Shown here piece after piece: positions 17,245 to 25,623 of a DNA stretch of 35,000 nucleotides. The notes under the pieces are model-generated. The model was not told the origin of the DNA. It ran no database searches and saw only the letters and a program-made list of their open reading frames with translations. Position 1 is the stretch's first letter. Each line of letters starts with the position of its first letter. The position numbers and the translations under genes were made by a program. Source of the DNA: Fimbriimonadia bacterium (GTDB taxonomy: Bacteria; Armatimonadota; Fimbriimonadia; Fimbriimonadales; Fimbriimonadaceae); the NCBI GenBank assembly GCA_030430755.1, contig JAUIKO010000009.1:1-35000 (forward strand). The letters run 5' to 3'.

Positions 17245-19875
17245 ATGTTTAGTATTAGAAATTATATTTTGGGAATGGGCTTGATAGTATTAAGCTCCAA
17301 TGTAATGTTAAGTATGGAAGAAGAGTTAGGCGATGATCCGAGTGTACAGGCAAATGTACAGGCAAATTTGCATGCTGGATGGTTACAGGCGAATCAGACT
17401 GAAATTGCTTTTTCAGATAATGAAATAACGAGTTGGGGAAATTATCTCCGTAATATGCATCAGAATAGAGATCCGTTATATAAGTATCGCCTAGTTTGTA
17501 GGCTTATTTTAGAAATAGCGATCAAGCATATAAGGTTTAACGAATGGAAAGAAGTCCGTTCAGATATGATAATGCGTATGCAAGATCATTTACAAGATGG
17601 CGCATTTTTAAATTTGTCCAATAGTTTAATGGATGCTCATAATTCAGCTTTTAATCAATTAAATAACCAGTCTAAAGATCTATTAAAGTTAAGCTTAACC
17701 CCGAATTGGTTTTGGTTAAGAGAAGGTGGTCAATCCTATAGTTCTGCCTATGCTATCTATAGTTTTATGCATGAAATATCTGGGATGGATAATCGTGAGC
17801 TTATGCGTATTAGACCTGTAGATTATTTTTCAACTCGATTAAATATTCCAAGCGTTAGTTTAATAACAGATATTACTAGAGTATCTCTAGCAAATATTGT
17901 TAGCAATATTCAGAATGTTTTATATTCACAAAGGAATAATCAAAACATAGAAACAGATTTGCGAGTTTTAGAACAGGGTGATTATTGGAGAAATATTATT
18001 ATTGATGATCCGATCCAACTCAATAAAATAGTACATTTGCAACAATATATTAGAGATAGATTTGATAATCCTAGATATGTTTTTGGGGTTAATCATATTA
18101 AAATTAATAAAATGCATGGGAGCAATGATTTATTCCATTTCTTGTGTGATTTAGAGCATCTCGTTACACTTAAGATGAATAACATTAATTTTAATTCTAA
18201 TCAAATTTATAATATATTAAAATCTTTATCCAGAAATAATACTGTAAACTCATTGAATTCATTAGGAATATCTAATATGAATATAAACTTGGAAGCAGGA
18301 CGCAAGTTGGTTTGTTTTAATAGATTAACAGAACTTAATTTGTTAGGATGTGATTTAGTTGAACCGAATGATTGGATAGAGATATTGAAATTTATACCTG
18401 AAGATATTAAGATATTAGTTTTGTCTAGAAATAAGTTGAATATACATGGACTAAAAGCTATAAAAAAATTGTCTAACCTTAAAAGTATAGTATTAAATAA
18501 ACTATCTGGTATAAATGGTTCAGATTGGATTGAAGTATTAAATAATCTTCCTCCAGATATCAGAAACTTAAGCTTAATGGGTAATAATATGAATGATGAT
18601 GCCATCAGCATTATAGCAAGATTCTCGCAACTAAGGATGCTGAATCTGAATGATATTCAAGGTATTTTATCTGCAGATTCATGTATATCTTTATTTCAAA
18701 ACTTAAATGACACAATACAGGTTCTAGAAATAGATATTCCCCATGTAAAAACAAATATTGAAATGAACTTTTTAAGATTTAAAAATTTAACTTGTTTGAG
18801 AATTCCAAATTGGGGACGTTTATCTGGAGTGAGTTTAACTGTATATCGTACAAGCCTTGAAATGCGTTTGCTAGAGCGTTTGGAACATAGTCCTGCAGAA
18901 AGAGACAGAATGATAGAGATTTTGAATACATTGAATCATGGTGATGATATGCACGAACAAGAGTTGTCAGAAATGGTTGGAAGTATAGATTTAGAGGACA
19001 GTTTTCAGCCAAATATATCTGCAGAGGTTCCTGATGAAAATGATGAAGAAGCTCTTATTCAAGGTAGCATAGAAATAGAAGAGCAAGTAAATGTTCGTAG
19101 AAATTCTGCAGAGCAGGAAGAGTTAGAGTTATCACCAGATCATTTTTGGGATATATCTGGTAATCATTCTCATGATGAATGGAGCCGGATAATAGACGAA
19201 ATACCTTTAGAAGTACGATATGTAAGTTTTCACTACTCGAATTATGGAGGTGAAAATGTTGAAAGATTTACTCAATTGTCAGCTCTTTCTCATTTAGACT
19301 TTGCACATAATCGTTTTTCAGGTGGTGTTTGGGACCGACTGCTTGATGCTCTGCCAAATAGTATAGAGGTATTAGATTTTAGATCCACGAATTACAATGG
19401 ATCTTTTAATTCGAAGTTTTCTAAATTTGATAACTTAAAAAAAATGTACTTGCCTCGTATGAAACAAAGCCATGTGAAGTTTGAAGCATTGATGGAGAAT
19501 TTATCTGCAAGTTTGGAAGAATTGGTTATTGATGGCTATTATTGTGGATGTAATTCTGAAAAAGTCTCTTCACAACAGAATCTAAAGAAACTCGAGCTAA
19601 AAGAATGTGTTTTCCACTATCCAGGATGGATATCTTTATTGAATAATCTTCCCAGCTCTCTTGAATCAATAGATTTTATAAGATGCAATTATCAAGGAGA
19701 ATTATGCGAAAAGTTACTACAACTTCCTAGTTTGACAAATATCGTATTTACTGAAGATATGGTGGATAGAAATAACATAAGAGATAAATTATTAGCAGGT
19801 GGATTTAGAGAGAGAAGGTCTCCTGATCGTATGATGCCATATAATAGCTATATTTCTGTCACGTTTTGTAGATAA
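17245..19875 (+). CDS. Secreted leucine-rich-repeat protein, two repeat blocks
   Basis: This 876-residue protein starts with a signal-peptide-like segment (MFSIRNYILGMGLIVLSS) and is probably exported. Residues about 280-530 and 630-863 hold irregular leucine-rich repeats. The clearest unit is about 45-50 residues: a helix-like W(I/S)xxLxxLP followed by xLxxLxLxxN and a second LxxLxxLxL, for example NDWIEILKFIPEDIKILVL, SDWIEVLNNLPPDIRNLSL and PGWISLLNNLPSSLESIDF. An acidic, probably flexible linker (about 555-645) joins the blocks. The N-terminal 260 residues are helical with no recognised domain. The ATG at 17245 is preferred to the GTG at 17242 because the AGGAAGGGAG site is better spaced. 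Such proteins often bind host or surface proteins; an effector or surface role is inference. Confidence 0.8.
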   Translation: MFSIRNYILGMGLIVLSSNVMLSMEEELGDDPSVQANVQANLHAGWLQANQTEIAFSDNEITSWGNYLRNMHQNRDPLYKYRLVCRLILEIAIKHIRFNEWKEVRSDMIMRMQDHLQDGAFLNLSNSLMDAHNSAFNQLNNQSKDLLKLSLTPNWFWLREGGQSYSSAYAIYSFMHEISGMDNRELMRIRPVDYFSTRLNIPSVSLITDITRVSLANIVSNIQNVLYSQRNNQNIETDLRVLEQGDYWRNIIIDDPIQLNKIVHLQQYIRDRFDNPRYVFGVNHIKINKMHGSNDLFHFLCDLEHLVTLKMNNINFNSNQIYNILKSLSRNNTVNSLNSLGISNMNINLEAGRKLVCFNRLTELNLLGCDLVEPNDWIEILKFIPEDIKILVLSRNKLNIHGLKAIKKLSNLKSIVLNKLSGINGSDWIEVLNNLPPDIRNLSLMGNNMNDDAISIIARFSQLRMLNLNDIQGILSADSCISLFQNLNDTIQVLEIDIPHVKTNIEMNFLRFKNLTCLRIPNWGRLSGVSLTVYRTSLEMRLLERLEHSPAERDRMIEILNTLNHGDDMHEQELSEMVGSIDLEDSFQPNISAEVPDENDEEALIQGSIEIEEQVNVRRNSAEQEELELSPDHFWDISGNHSHDEWSRIIDEIPLEVRYVSFHYSNYGGENVERFTQLSALSHLDFAHNRFSGGVWDRLLDALPNSIEVLDFRSTNYNGSFNSKFSKFDNLKKMYLPRMKQSHVKFEALMENLSASLEELVIDGYYCGCNSEKVSSQQNLKKLELKECVFHYPGWISLLNNLPSSLESIDFIRCNYQGELCEKLLQLPSLTNIVFTEDMVDRNNIRDKLLAGGFRERRSPDRMMPYNSYISVTFCR

Positions 19876-19898
19876 TCCGTTAGTTACTATAAAGTGTG

Positions 19899-19931
19899 GA
19901 AAAGAAGGTTGCTATTAGCAGCCTTCTTTTC
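19899..19931 (+). terminator. Terminator after the LRR gene
   Basis: A 14-bp stem (19899-19912 with 19918-19931, one G-T pair) has a 5-nt loop TATTA, and the 3' arm ends in CTTCTTTTC. The U-rich part is inside the 3' arm. It begins 24 nt after the stop codon. It closes the LRR transcription unit as a single gene. Confidence 0.75.
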
Positions 19932-20914
19932 TCACTATACTTGTCTTTTAGATTTTGTAATACATTTTTTTATTCATTATTTATATTAATAGATAATGAT
20001 ATTGCCAATTTTATCACCTATATAATAATGAGTTTGATATGTTGAATGGGTTTATATATGTTATGGAAATAATAAAAAAATACACCGTTTATTCCTTCTG
20101 AGTATTTTTTCGGGATAAGTTCTTATATAAAAACAAAAAATAGATAAAATATTTTTCTTTTTTTCTAACCATCATCGATATAATAAAGTGCTGTTTGGAT
20201 AGTAACTTTAAACAGATGCGGATTTCCAGAATTATTGATTGGTAATGATGAAGGGACTTTTGGTATGTATATCGTTACATGTATATCAAATATAATAGAG
20301 CTACCTAGCATTATTGCTCAGTCAAGTGTATTTTATGGTTGTTTTTTATGTCCGTGATTGATTTTTGAAAATAAAAGACTAAAAAAATCGAGCTATATAC
20401 TTGGAAATGGGCATATAGTACAAGATATGGTATAAGAGATATCGGGAAGAATGGTTTGCTAGATGTAAAGCCAAATGTTCTTTATAGAAGGATAAAGGTG
20501 TATTCTATGATAGATTGTTTATGATGTATGTTATTAAACTATATGAGTTATTCTATTTTAAATAATGGAATAGACAATTTTATATTTAGCTCATTTTTTT
20601 ATAACCTGGATTATATAGCAGATTGTTTGTATGTTTCGAAGTTCATAAAAATAAAGAAAAAGGTGTCTTAACAATTTTGATAAGTTCATTTATTTGTATG
20701 GTCTAATCAGTTCTATCTATTTAATGTTTTTCATGTTAATTTTTATTTACCAGTTTGTTGATCCAGAACAGGTTTTATAATATTCGTTTGGTTTATATAT
20801 TATATTTCTGGTTTGCTAGTTTAATTGTGTTATGGCCTATTATCTCATTATTTAAATTATAAGAGAAACCAGTCATGAAGCATTATGGCTGTTTTATGAG
20901 ATTACGGTGCACAT
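19932..20914. other. About 1 kb with no recognisable gene
   Basis: This very AT-rich stretch between the LRR terminator and the end of scpB has no reading frame of useful length on either strand, no tRNA, and no repeat family seen elsewhere in the window. It could be a decayed gene or contain a small RNA. I can support nothing specific in it. Confidence 0.5.
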
Positions 20915-21460
20915 TTACTTATCCAACATCGATGTTTTTTTCTGTAGAGATGATAGTTGGTTACTGCTGGGTAGATTTTCAATAGAATTCAATCCGAAGA
21001 CTTTTAGAAAATGTTCTGTCGTTGCATAAAGGTTAGGTTTACCAAGTGAATCCTTTTTACCTACAACATAGATGTAGTTTTTTTCGATAAGTTGTTGGAT
21101 GCCATAGTCTGCTGGTGAGCCTCTAAGTTCTTCGATATTTTGTGATGTTACAGGCTGGTAATAGGCGATAATTGAGAGTACTTCAAGAAGAGCTTTCGAT
21201 AGTTTTTGTTTTTTAGCTGGTAATTTCTCTGCAATCCATTTAGAATATTCGGGACGAGTACAAAGTTTATATCCTCCAGCAACCTTTTTCAATGTGAGTG
21301 GAGTGCTATGATGAAGATACTCCTTAAGTTGAGAGATAACATGCAAGATATCATCCTTAACCTCAGGGAAAAATTCAGCAATTTTATGTTCATGAATCAC
21401 TTCATGAGAAGTGAATAATATGGCGAAAAACTGATATATTTGTTCCTTGGTCAAATTCAT
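20915..21460 (-). CDS. scpB: Segregation and condensation protein B
   Basis: ScpB is the winged-helix (kite) subunit of the SMC-ScpAB condensin and acts in chromosome compaction and segregation. The 181-residue product has the diagnostic centre LSKALLEVLSIIAYYQPVT followed by IEELRG and QQLIEKNYIYVVGKKDSLGKP, then the YATTEHFLKVFGL segment. Its start overlaps the scpA stop by four nt (ATGA), the usual arrangement for this pair. No smc gene is in the window. Confidence 0.95.
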   Translation of the reverse strand: MNLTKEQIYQFFAILFTSHEVIHEHKIAEFFPEVKDDILHVISQLKEYLHHSTPLTLKKVAGGYKLCTRPEYSKWIAEKLPAKKQKLSKALLEVLSIIAYYQPVTSQNIEELRGSPADYGIQQLIEKNYIYVVGKKDSLGKPNLYATTEHFLKVFGLNSIENLPSSNQLSSLQKKTSMLDK

Positions 21461-22200
21461 GATTTTGCAAAATAGACATCGTTTTCATCTATTTGAACGA
21501 TAGCCTTACCCTCTTTAATAAGTTCTAAAATTGATAAGATCCACCATACACATTCTTCCTTGGTGTACTGAAAACCTATGATAGAATGTAGTGTCTTGAA
21601 ATCGGATTGTAATGATGCGTGCACGAGTTTTATCATCTGTTTTAACGATCTTCTCTGTTTAGTAAGAATTTTTGGGATAGGGTTCATTGCTTTATGTAGC
21701 ATATTCCATAGGAGTTTTTCTAAAATCTTTGGATTAAGTTGCATATCACATTTTTTTTGATAGTGATGAAAGTCGTCATCAGATAATTCTTGATAAAAGT
21801 AGTTGGTTCCAGTAGAATACAAATCTTCAATGAGGGAAACAATTTCAATAAGTTCGGATTCTTGAAGAGCATGTTTCATAGGAATAACATCTTCGATATC
21901 ATCATCTAGGGGAGTTTGGAGTAGATAGCTGGATTTTTTTTCAAGAAGATAGCTAAGGATAGAAATAAGTAGCATCGATTCTTCTGCAGGTAGTGATTTG
22001 TTTTCTAAGATATATGTTACGTACGATGAACATATGGGAAAAAGGTTGATTTCTTCTATGGCTATTTTATGTTTTTTAATAGCATCTAAAAATTGAGTTA
22101 ATGAACCTTTAAATGTATTGGATTCTATAAGAACTTTTTCTTGGATGCCTTGATTTATACTAGTATGGTTTGTATTGCTTGAAACAAGAGGTGATCTCAT
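21457..22200 (-). CDS. scpA: Segregation and condensation protein A
   Basis: ScpA is the kleisin that bridges the SMC heads and binds ScpB. The product (247 residues) shows the N-terminal pattern FKGSLTQFLDAIKKHKIAIEEI, close to the family F-GPLDLLL-LI-I-I motif, then the LLISILSYLLEKKSSYLLQ helix and a C-terminal winged helix (VWWILSILELIKEGKAIVQ). The start at 22200 is chosen because the longer frame to 22275 would run into the tRNA-Cys gene. Conservation is modest, but adjacency and the ATGA overlap with scpB make the call secure. Confidence 0.9.
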   Translation of the reverse strand: MRSPLVSSNTNHTSINQGIQEKVLIESNTFKGSLTQFLDAIKKHKIAIEEINLFPICSSYVTYILENKSLPAEESMLLISILSYLLEKKSSYLLQTPLDDDIEDVIPMKHALQESELIEIVSLIEDLYSTGTNYFYQELSDDDFHHYQKKCDMQLNPKILEKLLWNMLHKAMNPIPKILTKQRRSLKQMIKLVHASLQSDFKTLHSIIGFQYTKEECVWWILSILELIKEGKAIVQIDENDVYFAKS

Positions 22201-22213
22201 GTGAATAGAATAA

Positions 22214-22289
22214 TGGAGGCGCCGAGCAGATTCGAACTGCTGAATAAAAGTTTTGCAGACTCTCCCCTTAACCACTTGGGTACGGCGCC
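22214..22289 (-). tRNA. tRNA-Cys (GCA)
   Basis: The minus strand folds into a complete cloverleaf of 76 nt. The acceptor stem is GGCGCCG with CGGCGCC, the discriminator is U and CCA is encoded. The anticodon stem is AGAGT/ACTTT (one G-U) with loop CTGCAAA and anticodon GCA. The T arm contains GTTCGAATC. It lies 13 nt upstream of the scpA start on the same strand, so tRNA and scpAB may share a transcript. Confidence 0.97.
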
Positions 22290-22428
22290 ATCAATATTGA
22301 AAGTGTACCTGATTTAATATGGAATCGTATTTGATAAAATTACGGTTTTAATGACAATTCTCATCATGATTCCAAACTAGATTTGTGTATTATTTCTACG
22401 ATAATTTTCAACGACTACAGTTATTGTA

Positions 22429-22460
22429 ATTACCTATGATTATGAATAACCATAGGTAAT
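22429..22460 (-). terminator. 10-bp perfect hairpin after the lipoprotein gene
   Basis: ATTACCTATG (22429-22438) and CATAGGTAAT (22451-22460) form a perfect 10-bp stem with a 12-nt loop, starting 4 nt beyond the stop codon of the minus-strand lipoprotein gene. No U run follows in the transcript. It probably marks the 3' end of the mRNA. Confidence 0.55.
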
Positions 22461-22464
22461 GCTA

Positions 22465-22929
22465 TTATTTAAATTTTAGCCAACCGGTAAATAAACCCTT
22501 ATTAGCGTGATAAAAATCTTGCTTGTATTTAGGAAGATTTGATAATTGTGATAAAGTTCCCCAGCCAGAATGCATCCAAACATCGGTGGCTTTTGTAAAA
22601 TTGTCTTTCCTATTAAATACTTCAGCCTCTATTTCATAATCATTACTTTTATCTTGTATGAATTTATTTTTAGATGGAGCTGAAATTTGTTTAGAACCAG
22701 GTTTAGAATAAATATCAGCCATATGATTCACTTTTTCTTCATGTGAAAGCTGTTTAAATTCTTCATCTGATACACCATGATTTTCATCATTAATGCTTTT
22801 ACTACCTACTTGAGTTCCACTCTCTTCTATGCTACTTGTACCTGGTGTATTTGACGATACAAAGTAGGTTGTACCCGTACAGCCGGTTAGAGCTAAGGCT
22901 AAAATTGTTAAAACATATATATTTTTCAT
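22465..22929 (-). CDS. Small putative lipoprotein, unknown function
   Basis: The 154-residue product begins with a lipoprotein signal, MKNIYVLTILALALTGC, whose lipobox LTGC puts the acylated Cys at residue 17. The rest is polar and Ser/Asn/Lys-rich up to about residue 115, then ends in a more ordered tail with three Trp (WMHSGWGTLSQLSNLPKY and GWLKF). I do not recognise a family. It is a single-gene unit: the hairpin at 22429-22460 ends it, and the E1 alpha gene diverges upstream. It is expected to be membrane-anchored in the cell envelope. Confidence 0.7.
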   Translation of the reverse strand: MKNIYVLTILALALTGCTGTTYFVSSNTPGTSSIEESGTQVGSKSINDENHGVSDEEFKQLSHEEKVNHMADIYSKPGSKQISAPSKNKFIQDKSNDYEIEAEVFNRKDNFTKATDVWMHSGWGTLSQLSNLPKYKQDFYHANKGLFTGWLKFK

Positions 22930-23175
22930 TCGTGCATTCCTGTTATGATTTTAATAATTCTCAATTCATATCATTGGAAGAGTATTGCAATTAATTAGTG
23001 ATGGTTTATGAATAATAATGTTTTTTGTAAAAAGTATTTTAAACAATAACTATATTTGTAAATTGATAGAAATTGTTTCAAAGGCTAACTATTTGTATTA
23101 AACATGGAAATATATAGATAGGAGAATCTTCTAAAAGGTATATTGGAATACGATATTAGGTAAGAGAATTACGGT

Positions 23176-24273
23176 ATGGGGTTGAAAAAAGAAGAGAAGA
23201 AAATAGAGTTATTACCACGTCATCGACTAAGTAAAGAAGAGTTGAAGGAGATTTACAGAGAACTATTTCTTGCTAGATATTTTGACATTAGACTTATTAA
23301 AGAGAAAAAACGTGGAAGACTAAGAGGAACTTTGTACTCTTCCCATAACCAGGAGGCTGTTCTGGTTGGAACACTCTTTGCGTTAAAACCTGATGATTGG
23401 ATTAGTCCAATTCATAGAGATATGCCTGCATTTTTTTTAAAAGATTTAAAATCTGGTTGGGATAATCCTGATAGAAAAGGAATCTCTATAGAACAAATAT
23501 GTGCTCAAGTATTTGGTAAAGTGGACGCTCCAGGAAGAGCTAGAGATAACTGGTCTCATATAGGAAGTAGAGAAAAACGTATTATTCATTCCACTTCGAT
23601 GCTTGCAGGCACAATTCCGGTTGCAGCAGGTGTTGGAATATCCGAAAAAATACGTGGAAATGATACCGTTGTTGTTACATATAATGGCGAAGGATCTACT
23701 GCAAGAGGAGATTTTCATGAAGCTATCAATTATGCTGCAGTTCGAAAAATTCCTATGATAACGGTAATTGAGAATAATATGTGGGCATATGGTACTCATG
23801 TTTCTTTAACTGCAAATACGGAAGATATAGCTGATCGAGCAAAAGGATATGACATACCTGGACTTGTTGCTGATGGACAAGATGTATTAGATGTATATGA
23901 TAAAATGTGCGAACTGGTAGATTACGCCAGATCTGGTAGAGGGCCGAGTATTTTAGAATGCAAGACATACCGGGCTTATGGGCATGGTGATCATGATGAT
24001 AATAGAGCAGATAAATATCGCGATCCAGAAGATGTATCTCATGGAAGAAGTCGAGATCCTTTATCAGTATGTCGAGAATATTTACTCAACGAGGGTGTTC
24101 TGACTGAAGAAGAAGGAAGAATGTACATGGCCGATAATAAAGGTGCTTCAGAAGCATCCGATGAGGATTTCCCCCCGGAAGTCGTGAATTATTTAAAAAG
24201 AGGAGTGGATTTTGCTATGAAATCATCGCTTCCAGAAGCTGAAGAAGGTGGAATGTGGGTGTTCCGAGAATAA
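23176..24273 (+). CDS. 2-oxo acid dehydrogenase E1 component, alpha subunit
   Basis: This is the thiamine-diphosphate-binding alpha subunit of a pyruvate, branched-chain 2-oxo acid or acetoin dehydrogenase E1. The ThDP motif runs from GEG (171-173) to the ENN at 199-201, with GDFHEAINYAAVRKIPMI between; the family norm is GDG, here Glu replaces Asp as in a number of branched-chain-type enzymes. The substrate loop HSTSMLAGTIPVAAGVG and the YRAYGHGDHDDNRADKYRD phosphorylation-loop region are present. The 365-residue length is normal. The beta subunit follows 55 nt downstream. By eye the pair looks closer to 2-oxoisovalerate dehydrogenase than to classical PDH. E2 and E3 are not in the window, so substrate cannot be fixed. 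Confidence 0.9.
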   Translation: MGLKKEEKKIELLPRHRLSKEELKEIYRELFLARYFDIRLIKEKKRGRLRGTLYSSHNQEAVLVGTLFALKPDDWISPIHRDMPAFFLKDLKSGWDNPDRKGISIEQICAQVFGKVDAPGRARDNWSHIGSREKRIIHSTSMLAGTIPVAAGVGISEKIRGNDTVVVTYNGEGSTARGDFHEAINYAAVRKIPMITVIENNMWAYGTHVSLTANTEDIADRAKGYDIPGLVADGQDVLDVYDKMCELVDYARSGRGPSILECKTYRAYGHGDHDDNRADKYRDPEDVSHGRSRDPLSVCREYLLNEGVLTEEEGRMYMADNKGASEASDEDFPPEVVNYLKRGVDFAMKSSLPEAEEGGMWVFRE

Positions 24274-24328
24274 TAAATGATAATGAGAAAAATGAATATG
24301 AATAGTTAACAATGGTTGGGTTAAAAAT

Positions 24329-25330
24329 ATGGGAGCAGCAGAATCTATAAAAACAAATTATCTTAACGCTTTAAAAGAGGCTATTGATGAGGAAATGTAT
24401 TCCGATCAAGAAATGATATGTCTAGGAGAAGATATAGGTAATTTAGGGGGAGCGTTTGGCGTTACCGAAGGATTGTTAGATAAATACGGCAGTGATAGAG
24501 TACAAGATATGCCAATTGCAGAAGAGTGTATCGTTGGCGCTGCCGTTGGTGCTGCTTTAACAGGAAGAAGAGTGATGGCTGAAATGCAGTTTATAGATTT
24601 TATAAGCTGTGGTTTTGACCAAATAGTTAATAATTTAGCAACTTTTCATTATCGGACCGCTGGAGAAGTTGCGATGCCAGTGGTTATTCGTGGGCCAGCA
24701 GGTGGATATGGTGGAGGGGCTTTGTATCATAGCCAGATGAATGAAGGTTGGTTCTGTCATTCTCCTGGACTAAAGGTTGTATGTCCATCAACACCGTATG
24801 ATGCAAAAGGATTATTAAAGTCAGCGTTAAGAGATCCAAATCCAGTAATATTTTATGAAATTAAAGAATTGTATCGTAAAAAGAGTTTAGAAGAATTTAT
24901 TCCAGTAGAGGATTATATTATTCCTTTAGGGAAAGCCTCAATAAGAAGAGAAGGGGAAGATCTTACTTTGGTCACTTATGGACAGAATGTATATCATTGT
25001 TTAGAGGTAGCAGATAAATTAGAACAGGAAGGATATTCTGTTGAAGTTATCGATATCCGTACATTGGTACCATTAGATGAACAAACGATTAACAATTCTA
25101 TTAAGAAAACGAGTCGAGTCGTTACTGTAAACGAAGCTCCTAGAACGTGTGGATTTGCTGGAGAGATGCTAGCTAGAGTTTGTGAGAATGCTTTTGAATA
25201 TTTAGATGCTCCACCAGCAAGATGTACTCGTTTAGATACTCCAGTACCTTGGGTAAAACCATTAGAATCTTTTGTTCTTCCAACAGTAGATAAGATTTTT
25301 AATGTATGTATAAGAACATTAAAGTATTAG
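24329..25330 (+). CDS. 2-oxo acid dehydrogenase E1 component, beta subunit
   Basis: The beta subunit completes the E1 heterotetramer and supplies residues for ThDP activation and E2 docking. The 333-residue product has LGEDIGNLGGAFGVTEGL, the DMPIAEECIVGAAVG segment with the catalytic Glu region, QFIDFISCGFDQI, the GPAGGYGGGALYHSQ loop and the C-terminal RLDTPVPWVKPLE. It follows E1 alpha and forms a two-gene operon closed by a hairpin terminator. Loss of E2 and E3 from the cluster means the complex is assembled from genes elsewhere. Confidence 0.93.
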   Translation: MGAAESIKTNYLNALKEAIDEEMYSDQEMICLGEDIGNLGGAFGVTEGLLDKYGSDRVQDMPIAEECIVGAAVGAALTGRRVMAEMQFIDFISCGFDQIVNNLATFHYRTAGEVAMPVVIRGPAGGYGGGALYHSQMNEGWFCHSPGLKVVCPSTPYDAKGLLKSALRDPNPVIFYEIKELYRKKSLEEFIPVEDYIIPLGKASIRREGEDLTLVTYGQNVYHCLEVADKLEQEGYSVEVIDIRTLVPLDEQTINNSIKKTSRVVTVNEAPRTCGFAGEMLARVCENAFEYLDAPPARCTRLDTPVPWVKPLESFVLPTVDKIFNVCIRTLKY

Positions 25331-25419
25331 GAATAAATAGGTGAAGATAAGAAGTTTTTTCTTCATACGATGACAAGTTCCTTTCTTTATTGAAATCTGA
25401 ATGTGAGAGCCTCATATTG

Positions 25420-25476
25420 AAATCAACATACTAAAGCTATTAGGTTTTATTCATGTTGATTTTTATTGTTTTTTGA
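25420..25476 (+). terminator. Intrinsic terminator after the E1 beta gene
   Basis: AAATCAACAT (25420-25429) pairs perfectly with ATGTTGATTT (25453-25462), and the strand continues with a T-rich tract that includes six T in a row. The 23-nt loop has a further short CTAA/TTAG pairing. It separates the E1 genes from bamA. Confidence 0.6.
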
Positions 25477-25623
25477 ATAAACGATATTTACATGTAAGGG
25501 TATGTTTTTTAGGTCTGGATTAAATGGGAATAAATTTATCTGCCAGAAGAATTCCTCGACATGATATAGAAATATCTTGTTAGTTTTATGCAAAGAGTTC
25601 GAAAAAAAGAATAAAATAGATCT

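Noticed and set aside
22201-22275. Longer scpA start at 22275
   Set aside because: It would translate the mature tRNA-Cys sequence and the extra residues do not belong to the family.
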